Assembly: GCA_937959265.1 (NCBI GenBank)
Contig: CALGMA010000047.1
Location: forward strand, 1-42,409
Source of the DNA: an uncultured Anaerolineae bacterium
Lineage (GTDB): Bacteria > Chloroflexota > Anaerolineae > J036 > Brachytrichaceae
Direction: 5' to 3'
DNA length: 42,409 nucleotides
Made by a program: the position numbers and the translations under genes. Positions 1 through 7,240 of the stretch are shown here, piece by piece. How positions within the stretch are numbered: position 1 is the first letter of the stretch; the number at the start of each line of letters is the position of its first letter. The notes below the pieces were generated by a model. The model worked only from the letters and a program-made list of their open reading frames with translations. It did not search any database and was not told where the DNA came from.

Positions 1-937
1 ATAGTCGCAGCTTGCAGCGTGAGTGTCCTGAGCAACAAACCAGCGCCTGGCAGCGTAGCGACTGAGCCGCAAACAGGCTCTCGCGATGTGAGCGTCGCTA
101 ATTTTCATCAGTCAACAGAAATCCAGCCAGCAGAAGTCCCCGCTGCGGCATCACACGCTGTTGACTTGATCGGCGCGTGGGTAGACGCAGGCGCACCCCG
201 CACAGCGCCATTCGATTATCAAGGCTAAGACGGCAAAACCTACCAGGCAACGTTCGACAAGGACGTATTGCCGTTGTTCACCCAGCCGGACGTGTGGTAT
301 CTCGGCGCGCCGGCCTGCACCAGTTGCCACCACGCCAACCTGGAGAACTCGTATCACGAGATGGATCTCAGCAGCTACGAGGGCATCCTGGCCGGCGGCG
401 ACCGCCTCTCCAAGCCGCCCGGCGTGCCCATCCTTGGCCAGAGCGCACCCGGCGCCGCCGACTTCAACTGGGCCAAAGCCAGCCTGCGCGGGCGCTTGCG
501 CAACAACCGCACGCCCCGGCATGCCCTTCGACATCACCGCGGCCAACCGCGAAGGGCCGGTCGTTCAGGTCGGCCACTTGGAAGGCAAGCCACGCGATGG
601 GGTCGTCGCCATGTTGAGCGGCTCACTGCTCAAGCCGCCTGACCTAGCTGTGATCGAGCAACTGGTGGATCGCGGCGGTTGCAAAGCCTGTCACACGACG
701 CCAAACCTGAAAAACGCGAATGGCACGCTTGGCCCGTCGTGGTGCGAAGTGACGGAAGAGTTCAAGACTGGCAAGATTGACCTAGCGTTCATCTACCAGT
801 CTATCGTCAATCCAAACGCGATGATCGCCGAAGGGTACCCTTCCAACCTGATGCCGGCCAACTTCGGCAGACTGTATAACGAGAAAGAGTTGCAAGCGCT
901 GGTCGCCTTTTTGGCAACCCAGGAGTGTCCGAAATAG
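1..937 (+). pseudogene. diheme c-type cytochrome gene, broken by a stop and a frameshift; 5' end outside window
   Basis: Reading frame 1 from the left edge gives a segment ending in the block GAWVDAGAP, typical of large bacterial c-type cytochromes. An in-frame TAA at 226-228 interrupts it. The same frame continues with the first haem site CTSCH (near 316-330) up to a CCCC run at 514-517. There the coding frame moves by one base. Dropping one C restores the natural text TPGMPFD and leads to the second haem site CKACH (near 680-694) and the end at 937. Both haem sites are intact, so this was a periplasmic electron carrier, possibly the cytochrome c partner of the nearby Rieske/cytochrome b complex (inference). 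Two independent lesions favour a pseudogene, but a sequencing or assembly error in the C run is possible. No signal peptide is visible because the start lies outside the window. Confidence 0.7.
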
Positions 938-956
938 GCAGGGGCTGAGCATCGTG

Positions 957-991
957 GAAGCGGGAGCGCCTGAGGGGGCGACTCCCGCTTC
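957..991. terminator. bidirectional hairpin between convergent genes
   Basis: The ten-base arms GAAGCGGGAG (957-966) and CTCCCGCTTC (982-991) are perfect complements, with an inner CGCC/GGCG pair and one bulged A. The hairpin lies between the end of the cytochrome remnant and the end of the convergent response regulator, where a shared terminator is expected. There is no clear T tract on either side. Confidence 0.55.
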
Positions 992-997
992 TACGTT

Positions 998-1684
998 TCA
1001 CTGACCGGACACGCAAAAGCGATACCCGAATCCCCGATCGTTGTGAATGTATCGGGGGTGCTCTGGGTCGGGTTCGAGCTTCTGCCGCAGATGCCAAACG
1101 TAGCGACGCACGTAACCCACCTCATCCGCATATTGCGGCCCCCACACCTCGCGCACTAATTCTTCTGGCGAGAGGACTTCACCAGGGCGGCGCATCAGGG
1201 CCACCAGCAACTTGAATTCGGTGGGCGTGAGGTCAATCGGCTTGCCGGCGCGCATCACGCGCTTGAGTTCTAGGTTCACCTCCAGGTCGCCGGCAGTTAA
1301 TATGCCCTCGGCGCGCGCATTGCGCTGAGCGCGCGATAGAACTGCGCGAATGCGCGCCTGCAACTGGGCGAACGAGAATGGCTTAGTCACGTAGTCATCT
1401 GCGCCCAGCGAGAACCCGTGCAATATGTCGGCTTCGTCGCCGCGCGCAGTCAACATGATGACCGGCGTCTCGCTCAACTCCCGGATACTCTTCAGCGCGT
1501 CCCAACCACACTTGCCCGGCATCGTCACGTCCAGCACCACTAGATCAGGGCGTTCCTGATAGAAGGCGTGCAGCCCTGCGCGGCCATCTTCGGCCGTCAC
1601 GACGCTGTAGCCTTGGGCGGTCAGGAATTCGGCCAGCAGGCTCAGCAGATCACGATCGTCATCAACGAGCAAGAGCTTAGACAC
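998..1684 (-). CDS. OmpR/PhoB-family response regulator
   Basis: A 228-residue DNA-binding response regulator. The receiver domain (about 1-118) has the acidic pocket D8-D10, the phosphoacceptor D52 in VLDVTMPG, T79 and K101. A winged-helix trans_reg_C domain follows (about 130-225), ending in the usual DRGFGYRF block. I place the start at GTG 1682-1684, because the residues encoded upstream do not resemble a receiver and overlap the kinase gene. The gap to the kinase stop is then 7 bp, so the two genes form an operon and presumably a cognate pair. Divergent to it lies the Rieske/cytochrome b operon, a plausible target. The signal sensed is unknown. Confidence 0.9.
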   Translation of the reverse strand: MSKLLLVDDDRDLLSLLAEFLTAQGYSVVTAEDGRAGLHAFYQERPDLVVLDVTMPGKCGWDALKSIRELSETPVIMLTARGDEADILHGFSLGADDYVTKPFSFAQLQARIRAVLSRAQRNARAEGILTAGDLEVNLELKRVMRAGKPIDLTPTEFKLLVALMRRPGEVLSPEELVREVWGPQYADEVGYVRRYVWHLRQKLEPDPEHPRYIHNDRGFGYRFCVSGQ

Positions 1685-1691
1685 GGCAATA

Positions 1692-2768
1692 TCAATCAGG
1701 TGAATCGGCGAGAGGCAACAGGATGTAGAACTCGCTGCCGGGGCGATCTGCATCCGGCCAAACTGGCGAGATGACGCCGATCTCGCCCTGCTGCCGCTCG
1801 ATCAGCTTACGCGCAAAATACAGGCCGAGGCCCCACCCCCGCGGCCCATGTTCACCATGCCTGCCGCGAGCAAAGCGCTCGAAGATGCTTTGCCGCATCT
1901 CCGGCGGAACACCAGGGCCGTGATCGCGCACGGCAATGCGCATCCGCCCGTCATCAGTCAGGCAAGCGCTCAAGCAAATCGGCTCGCCAGCCGGCGAATA
2001 CACATCGGCGTTGCGGATGAGGTTACGCAACACCTGTTCCAGCAAAATTTCATCGGCCCAAGCCGGCGGCAGTGCGCTGCATACCTCCCACACGACGCGA
2101 CGCGACGATTGGGCCAGCATCACCTCCGCCGCCTGCTGGAGCAGCGGCCTCACGGCGACCGGCCCTAGGTTCACCTGAAGCCTGCCGGCTTCGATGCGCG
2201 ACAAGTCGAGAATGGTCTGCACCAGCGTCGTCAATCGTTGGTTTTCGCGCGCCAGGACCTCGAGTGTGTGGCGCAGGCGGAATGGCATTTGCTCAGCGTG
2301 CTGCAAGGCGATTTCCAGCGCTCCGCTCATCGTGGTGAGCGGAGCGCGCAGCTCATGGCTGACCAGCGAGACAAACTCGGATTTCATCTGGTCGAGCTGC
2401 CGCAGATTGGCGTTGGCTTGCGCCAGCTCCGCGTTACGCGCAGCCAGCGCCGCCGTCCGCTCGGCAACGACGTGCTCTAGCTTGCGATTGATCGCCACAA
2501 CTTCATCGTTGGCTCGGATCACACGTTGGAGCAGCCACTCAATATAGGACAACGCCAGGAAGACCATGCTCGGCCCCAAGATGCCGAAGAACACGATTTC
2601 GCCGATCATCTCGACATCGAATGCGTTCGCGTTGAACTCGTGTTCGTTCAGCTCAAATACTACGACCAGCAGAAAAAGCGCCAGCGGCAGCAAGAGCCGA
2701 ATCCAGCGCACGCGACGCAGTTGCCGATTCTCCGGAGCGACCCACCCTTTCAGCGAAATCGCGCTCAT
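1692..2768 (-). CDS. membrane sensor histidine kinase
   Basis: A 358-residue kinase with two transmembrane segments (about 22-40 and 56-78) and almost no extracytoplasmic loop. A coiled coil (about 84-127) precedes the HisKA domain with H138 in SHELRAPL and a HATPase domain: N box NLIRNADVYSP (249-259), G1 box DHGPGVP (282-288), G2 box GWGLGL (311-316). The start ATG 2766-2768 is supported by GGGGAG just upstream; the reading frame stays open further upstream but that part reads like intergenic sequence. The short loop suggests sensing in or near the membrane, for example quinone or redox state. This is inference from the neighbouring electron-transport genes, not from a recognised sensor domain. 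Confidence 0.88.
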   Translation of the reverse strand: MSAISLKGWVAPENRQLRRVRWIRLLLPLALFLLVVVFELNEHEFNANAFDVEMIGEIVFFGILGPSMVFLALSYIEWLLQRVIRANDEVVAINRKLEHVVAERTAALAARNAELAQANANLRQLDQMKSEFVSLVSHELRAPLTTMSGALEIALQHAEQMPFRLRHTLEVLARENQRLTTLVQTILDLSRIEAGRLQVNLGPVAVRPLLQQAAEVMLAQSSRRVVWEVCSALPPAWADEILLEQVLRNLIRNADVYSPAGEPICLSACLTDDGRMRIAVRDHGPGVPPEMRQSIFERFARGRHGEHGPRGWGLGLYFARKLIERQQGEIGVISPVWPDADRPGSEFYILLPLADSPD

Positions 2769-2803
2769 GTCACTCTCCCCAGGTTGCGAGATATCTGCGA
2801 AGA

Positions 2804-2812
2804 AATATAGCA
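2804..2812 (-). promoter_or_regulatory. candidate extended -10 promoter of the two-component operon
   Basis: Read on the minus strand the bases are TGCTATATT, an extended -10 box (TGn plus TATATT) 35 bp before the kinase start. No good -35 box is seen at the usual distance, which would fit an activator-dependent promoter. Confidence 0.4.
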
Positions 2813-2845
2813 CTCCATTGCCGACGTAGCATAGACGCCGAGCAT

Positions 2846-2873
2846 TTGAGACGGAATTGAGACATTTTGAGAC
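2846..2873. promoter_or_regulatory. three phased TTGAGAC direct repeats, candidate response-regulator operator
   Basis: TTGAGAC occurs at 2846-2852, 2857-2863 and 2867-2873, with periods of 11 and 10 bp, so all copies lie on one helix face. OmpR/PhoB-family regulators commonly bind such direct repeats. The array lies between the kinase/regulator operon and the divergent Rieske operon, roughly 45-75 bp upstream of both predicted transcription starts. Binding by the regulator encoded at 998-1684 is inference. Confidence 0.5.
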
Positions 2874-2903
2874 GGCGCTTTGACCCTCAACGAGGCTGGA
2901 AAG

Positions 2904-2912
2904 TGCTACCCT
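2904..2912 (+). promoter_or_regulatory. weak extended -10 promoter of the Rieske operon
   Basis: TGCTACCCT has the TGn extension and a poor hexamer (TACCCT). A TTGACC at 2880-2885 is too far away for an ideal -35. The start would be near 2919, leaving a short leader before the ATG at 2963. The weak match fits positive control from the repeats upstream. Confidence 0.3.
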
Positions 2913-2962
2913 GTGAGCAGGCTTACGAGGCAAGTTCGATTGCGAACGAGGAGGCATAAGCA

Positions 2963-3481
2963 ATGAACCAAGCCGACCTGCCGGCCCTCAAATCCGAGCA
3001 AGACCAATGGGATGAAAGCGCATTGGGGCGCCGCAAGTTTTTGAACATCATCCTGTGGACGGTGACCGGCATCAGCGCGCTTGCCGTTGGCGCGCCGGCA
3101 GCGCGCTTCCTGATCGGCAACTCGTTCGAGGCGCGCGCCGGTAAGTGGGTGAAACTCGGCAAACTCTCAGAGCTAGACCCTAACGCGGTCAACCGAGTGA
3201 ATTACAGCATGCGTGCCCTGGACGCCTGGCGCGAGGTGCAACAGACCGGCGCACTCTACGCATTTAGCCCAGATGGTGGCGCAAGTTACGTGGTGCTCGA
3301 TGGCGCGTGCACCCACCTGGGCTGCATCGTGCAGTGGCGGCCGGAGCGCAATCATTTTGCGTGTCCGTGCCACGCCGGCTACTTCACCCGCGAGGGCGAG
3401 GTGATCGAGGGCCCGCCGCCGCGTCCGCTGCGACGCTTGGAGACCAAGATCGAGGACGATGCGCTCTGGGCCAAGATTTAG
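2963..3481 (+). CDS. Rieske [2Fe-2S] protein of a cytochrome bc/b6f-type complex
   Basis: A 172-residue Rieske subunit that passes electrons from quinol at the Qo site of cytochrome b to a cytochrome c. The N-terminus has a twin-arginine-like GRRKFL (22-27) followed by one membrane anchor (about 28-50). Cluster box I is CTHLGC (116-121) and box II CPCHAGYF (134-141), giving ligands C116, H118, C134 and H137 and a C121-C136 disulphide. Box II lacks the usual Gly-Ser after the histidine, a change that in this family lowers redox potential and suits menaquinol (inference). GAGGAGG about 8 bp before the ATG is a strong ribosome site. The cytochrome b gene follows 11 bp downstream in one operon. 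Confidence 0.95.
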   Translation: MNQADLPALKSEQDQWDESALGRRKFLNIILWTVTGISALAVGAPAARFLIGNSFEARAGKWVKLGKLSELDPNAVNRVNYSMRALDAWREVQQTGALYAFSPDGGASYVVLDGACTHLGCIVQWRPERNHFACPCHAGYFTREGEVIEGPPPRPLRRLETKIEDDALWAKI

Positions 3482-3492
3482 GAGGCACAGCG

Positions 3493-4548
3493 ATGGCTCA
3501 CATTTTGGAGTGGATTGACCAGCGCACCGGCATTAACGGACCAATCCGCGCGTTTCTGAACTACCCGGTGCCCAAGTACGTGACTCGGAATTACCTCTAC
3601 ACCCTAGGCGGCCTAAGCCTGATCACATTTGCACTTCAGGTGATCACCGGCATCCTGCTGACTTTCTACTATGACCCCAGCCCGGAAGGGGCCTATAACA
3701 GCGTAGATTTCATCACCTACCAACTACCGCTGGGGTGGCTCATCCGTGGCATCCATCACTACGGCGCCAGCGCGATGGTCGTCCTCACCTCGCTGCACAT
3801 GTTGCGCACCTACTTCTTCAGCGCCTACAAAAAGCCACGCGAGGTAAACTGGCTGACTGGCGTCCTGTTGTTGTTCCTGGTGCTGCTGTTCAGCTTCACG
3901 GGCTATCTGTTGCCCTGGGACCAGAAAGGCTACTGGGCAACCAAAGTGGGCACTGAAATCGCCGGCTCGGTCCCGCTGATCGGCGAGGCCATCCTGCGCC
4001 TGATGCGCGGCGGCGAGAATCTGGGGCAGGCCACCCTGACGCGCTTCTATGCGACGCACATCTTGATGCTGCCGGCCGCGGTTGGCCTGCTCATTGCCGC
4101 GCACATCTACTTGCTGCGACATCATGGCATGGCACCGCCGCTCACCGAGCGAGGGCGCGCGCTGGCGCACAAATTCGTGCCGTTCTTCCCGTTCTGGGTC
4201 GTGAAAGATGCGGTGCTTGGTTTGGGTCTGCTGGCGCTGCTGGTTTATCTCAGCTACACGGCTCGCGCGCCGCTCGAGTTCCCGGCCGACCCCACCAGCA
4301 GCAATTACGTGCCGAGGCCGGAGTGGTACTTCCTCTTTTACTTTCAGATGCTGAAGTACTTCCCCGGCGAATTAGAGCCGGTCGCAACGGTGCTGATCCC
4401 GTTGTTCATCTTCGGCAGCATGATCCTGCTGCCGTTCTTCGACCGCAGCGAAGAGCGACGTCCCTGGAAGAAACCTGTGACGACGATCGCTGGGCTGTTC
4501 TACATCATCATCATCCTGATCTTCACAGTGCTTGGCGCCACAGGATGA
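3493..4548 (+). CDS. cytochrome b, b6 and subunit IV parts fused
   Basis: A 351-residue membrane subunit that carries two b haems and the quinol sites. Haem ligands are H88/H102 and H189/H204. The second pair is separated by 14 residues, the b6f-type spacing, against 13 in mitochondrial-type bc1. The Qo motif PEWY is at 276-279 in the C-terminal part that corresponds to b6f subunit IV, so b6 and IV are one chain here. The start ATG 3493 follows GGAGG at 3481-3485, and the upstream extension of this frame lies inside the Rieske gene and is not protein-like. With the Rieske gene upstream this forms the core of a quinol-cytochrome c oxidoreductase. The natural third subunit may be the broken cytochrome at 1-937 or the lipoprotein that follows. 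Confidence 0.95.
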   Translation: MAHILEWIDQRTGINGPIRAFLNYPVPKYVTRNYLYTLGGLSLITFALQVITGILLTFYYDPSPEGAYNSVDFITYQLPLGWLIRGIHHYGASAMVVLTSLHMLRTYFFSAYKKPREVNWLTGVLLLFLVLLFSFTGYLLPWDQKGYWATKVGTEIAGSVPLIGEAILRLMRGGENLGQATLTRFYATHILMLPAAVGLLIAAHIYLLRHHGMAPPLTERGRALAHKFVPFFPFWVVKDAVLGLGLLALLVYLSYTARAPLEFPADPTSSNYVPRPEWYFLFYFQMLKYFPGELEPVATVLIPLFIFGSMILLPFFDRSEERRPWKKPVTTIAGLFYIIIILIFTVLGATG

Positions 4549-4587
4549 GTCATTACAGATCGCAAGTTTGCGAAAGGAGATGAAGCC

Positions 4588-5622
4588 ATGAAACGATTAC
4601 TGAGCGTCTTACTTCCGATGATCACCGCTGGCGGGTTGCTCGCCGCGTGCGGTGGCGGCGCGCCGGCGCCATCCAGCCCCCCATCCACGGGAGGTCAAGC
4701 CGGGCCAGCTCCCGCAGCGCCGCCCGCTGCAAAGCCCAATACGCTAACAGCTATCAAGGTGGACGCTGCGCCGCTCGACGCAAATGCCAATGTGTGGGCC
4801 AACGCCCCACGCCTCGAAGTGGCCGCCAAAGCCGCCAAAGAAGGCAACCCCGATGGCCCCGCCGTTGTCCTCCAGGCCGTTTACGACAACGAGAGCATCG
4901 CGATTCGGGCTGAATGGGCTGACCCAACCGAGAGCATTCTGAAGAATGCCTGGACGTGGGATGGAACAGCGTTCAAGAAGTCGTCGGACGAAGACCGCCT
5001 GATGTTCGCCTGGCCGATCGGCAACAACGCCGAGTTTGCCAGCAAAGGCTGCGGCGCAGCCTGTCACAACACCGACCCTGACCCGGAAAAGTGGTGGATG
5101 GGTTCAACCAGCGCCGATGTGCGCTATGACAACTGGCACTGGAAGTCCACACGCACCAATCCGGCCGGCTACGCGGATGACCAATGGTGGAACATACTGG
5201 AAGATCCCAACAAGCCGTCCAGCTCGCGCCGCAACGACGCCAAGGAGAGCGGCGGTTATGCCGACAACGTGAACGATGACAAAACCGGCCCAAAGTTCAT
5301 GAGCAGCAAAGGCGTAGATGTCAAGTTCATCTTCAAGGGTGAAGAAGTTGAGCTGGATACAACCAAGCTCAGTCCGGGCGCGGTGATTCCGGGATACATC
5401 TTGTCGAAAGCGGTTGGCTCGCGCGGCGACGTAGAGGCGTCAGGCGCGTGGGCTGACGGGAAGTGGGTCATCGTGATGAAGCGCGCGCTGAACACCGGCT
5501 ATGAGGACGACGCGGCGTTTACACCTCCTAAGCCGGTGCCGTTTGGTTTGGCAGTGGTAGACAACGGCGGTGGCCTGGAGCACGCTGTTGTGCCAGACGT
5601 GCTTACCCTGGAGTGGAAGTAG
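4588..5622 (+). CDS. haem-binding lipoprotein, ethylbenzene-dehydrogenase gamma-like domain
   Basis: A 344-residue lipoprotein with lipobox LLAAC (C21), an Ala/Pro-rich linker to about residue 50 and a beta-rich domain resembling the haem-binding domain of ethylbenzene or DMSO-type dehydrogenase gamma subunits (EB_dh, DOMON-like). A covalent haem site is suggested by CGAACH (155-160), which is CX3CH, not the usual CX2CH. Tryptophan-rich stretches follow (WW at 169-170, DNWHW at 181-185). AAAGGAGATGAAGCC before the ATG is a good ribosome site. It is 39 bp downstream of cytochrome b in the same direction and is probably the last gene of the operon, serving as outer-face electron carrier (inference). 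A strong hairpin follows at 5666-5702. Confidence 0.8.
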   Translation: MKRLLSVLLPMITAGGLLAACGGGAPAPSSPPSTGGQAGPAPAAPPAAKPNTLTAIKVDAAPLDANANVWANAPRLEVAAKAAKEGNPDGPAVVLQAVYDNESIAIRAEWADPTESILKNAWTWDGTAFKKSSDEDRLMFAWPIGNNAEFASKGCGAACHNTDPDPEKWWMGSTSADVRYDNWHWKSTRTNPAGYADDQWWNILEDPNKPSSSRRNDAKESGGYADNVNDDKTGPKFMSSKGVDVKFIFKGEEVELDTTKLSPGAVIPGYILSKAVGSRGDVEASGAWADGKWVIVMKRALNTGYEDDAAFTPPKPVPFGLAVVDNGGGLEHAVVPDVLTLEWK

Positions 5623-5665
5623 CGCGCGCAGCCACGTTCGCTAGGCGCGCCGCACAGCGCGCAAA

Positions 5666-5702
5666 CGCAAGCAGCCAGGCAACATCAGCCTGGCTGCTTG
5701 CG
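5666..5702 (+). terminator. strong intrinsic-type hairpin after the haem lipoprotein gene
   Basis: The arms at 5666-5680 and 5688-5702 (CGCAAGCAGCCAGGC and its complement) form a perfect 15 bp stem with a 7-base loop, 44 bp after the stop codon. The downstream T content is modest, so termination may be imperfect or helped by the palindrome at 5732-5770. Confidence 0.65.
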
Positions 5703-5731
5703 ATTCGGGTGCATTTCTCTGCAGGGGCGAG

Positions 5732-5770
5732 ACGAGGGTAGGCGCAGGCAATGCCTGCGCCTACCCTCGT
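5732..5770. repeat. palindromic repeat, family copy A
   Basis: A perfect inverted repeat with 19 bp arms around a single base. The inner core reads GGGTAGGCGCAGGCA, then A, then the complement. It lies between convergent genes. Related palindromes occur at 19693-19723 and 22455-22485, also at gene 3' ends, so this is a dispersed REP-like element rather than a one-off terminator. Confidence 0.75.
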
Positions 5771-5809
5771 ATGTTGCGCCTGCCCCTCGCCGGAAATACA
5801 CCCTGCTAT

Positions 5810-7018
5810 TCACGGTAATCGAAAGGCGGACACCAGGCCATCCGCGCCGGTGACAAAGAGGTGGCCTGCGCCCAGAGCCGGGCCGTCGCGCGCTTCGATG
5901 CCGGTTGCGCGGCGCCAACGCAACGCGCCGGTGCGCGCGTCCAGCGCGTGCAAGTCACCCCGCTGTGAGATGAAGTAGATCGTCCGACCGTCGCTCACCG
6001 CGTTGCCGATGGGGTAATTGAAGGTTCCCTCAACGTTATATTGCCAGATCAGCCGGCCGTCGCGCGGATCAGCCAGGTTCAAAAAAGCGTTAGCCGAGCC
6101 ATAGGCCAGCGCCGGCAAGCCGGAAGGCGCCGGGGTCAGCGGCAGCGGCGTGAAACTTTGCACCCAGTTGCCCGTGGTGCGCCGATAAACCTCGATGCCG
6201 ACCACGGCATCCAGGCCGACCAAAAAGTCGCGATAAGCCACAAAGACCAGGCGCCCGCCGTCCGCCCACAACGACTTGATCAGCCCATCGGACGATTGGT
6301 AGGTCCACAAGAGACGCCCATCGGTTTGATCGAGCGCATAAATGCGCATCGCGCCGCCTTCGTCAATATCCGCGCTGCTAAGCCCATTGCCGCCGACATA
6401 GACGACGCCGGCCTGCGCATCCGCCGCCGGCGCGCGCAGGATATAGCTGTCGCTCTGAAAGCGCCACGCTTCGCGTCCGGTTTTGAAGTCGAGCGCAACC
6501 AAAGGCGCATGCAGCCGCGCGTTGTTCACGCGCGCGCGGCTGCCGACGCCCGCGGTAGGCACATAGATCGTATCGCCCGATAAGACCGGCTTCGAGCGCG
6601 CTTCCAGGCCGGTCAGGGGCGTCGCATCGGTCGGTTGCAGGCTGCGCCGCCAGCGGGGCAAACCGGTCGCGCCGTCCAGCAGAATCACCTCGGCCCCCTC
6701 CCCGGCCACGAACACAGCGTCGCCCAGCACGGCGACGCTGTCCGCCCATAACCGCCGGCCATTGGCGAAGCGCCAGACCGGTCGGCCATTTCGCGCGTCC
6801 AGCGCCACCACCTCGTCGGAGTCCGGCGCGACGATGACCTTTGCACGCCCGCCTGTTTCTAGGAAGAGCGGCATCCAGTGGATCGGGCGGCCGAGGGCGA
6901 CCTGCCAACTCGGCTTCACGTCGGGGTTGGTGCCGATGCGCGGGGTCGAAGATGACGCTTGACACGCAGCAAGCGCGAAAGCCGCTATCAGTGAACCGAT
7001 ATACTTCCGGCGCTGCAT
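5810..7018 (-). CDS. PQQ-like beta-propeller lipoprotein
   Basis: A 402-residue exported lipoprotein with lipobox LAAC near residue 19. The rest is built of repeated blades of the type VALDARNGRPVWRF, ALDQTDGRLLWTY and ALDARTGALRWRR, the signature of PQQ_2/BamB-like eight-bladed propellers. Such proteins either bind PQQ in alcohol or sugar dehydrogenases or serve as protein scaffolds. No dehydrogenase cysteine pair or haem site is seen, so a scaffold or binding role is more likely. A GTG lies directly before the ATG at 7016-7018. The spacing from GGAG favours the ATG. It converges on the haem lipoprotein gene and is probably transcribed alone. Confidence 0.82.
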   Translation of the reverse strand: MQRRKYIGSLIAAFALAACQASSSTPRIGTNPDVKPSWQVALGRPIHWMPLFLETGGRAKVIVAPDSDEVVALDARNGRPVWRFANGRRLWADSVAVLGDAVFVAGEGAEVILLDGATGLPRWRRSLQPTDATPLTGLEARSKPVLSGDTIYVPTAGVGSRARVNNARLHAPLVALDFKTGREAWRFQSDSYILRAPAADAQAGVVYVGGNGLSSADIDEGGAMRIYALDQTDGRLLWTYQSSDGLIKSLWADGGRLVFVAYRDFLVGLDAVVGIEVYRRTTGNWVQSFTPLPLTPAPSGLPALAYGSANAFLNLADPRDGRLIWQYNVEGTFNYPIGNAVSDGRTIYFISQRGDLHALDARTGALRWRRATGIEARDGPALGAGHLFVTGADGLVSAFRLP

Positions 7019-7124
7019 CACGCAGCTCCATTCTCACGCTCAAAACGCGCTTGGTCAAGGGGTATTGTGCAGCGGAGACAAGCCGCTTGCCGGAGGTCAT
7101 CGGTGCGGTTGGTCGCTGTCCGCA

Positions 7125-7163
7125 CCCGTCCCCGTCCACCCGTCCACACCCGTCCACCCGTCC
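7125..7163. repeat. five CCCGTCC words next to the hrcA promoter
   Basis: CCCGTCC occurs at 7125, 7131, 7139, 7149 and 7157, spaced 6-10 bp, ending 7 bp before the -35 box of hrcA. The spacing is irregular and short, so it is neither a CRISPR nor a classical minisatellite. Function unknown. Confidence 0.6.
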
Positions 7164-7170
7164 AAGCCGC

Positions 7171-7200
7171 TTGACGCTAAGTTTCAAGGCATGGTATCAT
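7171..7200 (+). promoter_or_regulatory. hrcA: sigma-70-type promoter of the hrcA operon
   Basis: TTGACG (7171-7176) and TATCAT (7195-7200) are separated by 18 bp. Transcription would start near 7207, just before the CIRCE element, so a bound repressor would sit over the initially transcribed region. Confidence 0.65.
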
Positions 7201-7213
7201 CTCTGCCGTTACG

Positions 7214-7240
7214 TTAGCACTCTATACCTATGACTGCTAA
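7214..7240. promoter_or_regulatory. hrcA: CIRCE operator overlapping the hrcA start codon
   Basis: TTAGCACTC, a 9-base spacer and GACTGCTAA match the CIRCE consensus TTAGCACTC-N9-GAGTGCTAA with one mismatch. HrcA is known to bind this inverted repeat. The hrcA ATG (7230-7232) sits at the spacer/right-arm boundary, so the element may also form an mRNA hairpin over the start codon. No other CIRCE was seen upstream of grpE, dnaK or dnaJ, which implies control of the whole operon from here. Confidence 0.92.

Noticed and set aside
1060..1090. GGTTCGA-like text as part of a tRNA T-arm
   Set aside because: It lies in the response regulator gene and no acceptor or anticodon stems can be drawn.
3307..3492. 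Upstream extension of the cytochrome b frame
   Set aside because: It lies inside the Rieske gene in another frame and is not protein-like; the ATG at 3493 has a clear ribosome site.
6041..6583. 180-codon plus-strand frame opposite the beta-propeller gene
   Set aside because: Low-complexity antisense shadow of a clear PQQ-like repeat protein.
7125..7163. CCCGTCC array as a CRISPR-like array
   Set aside because: Units are 7 bp with 6-10 bp periods, with no spacers and no cas genes.
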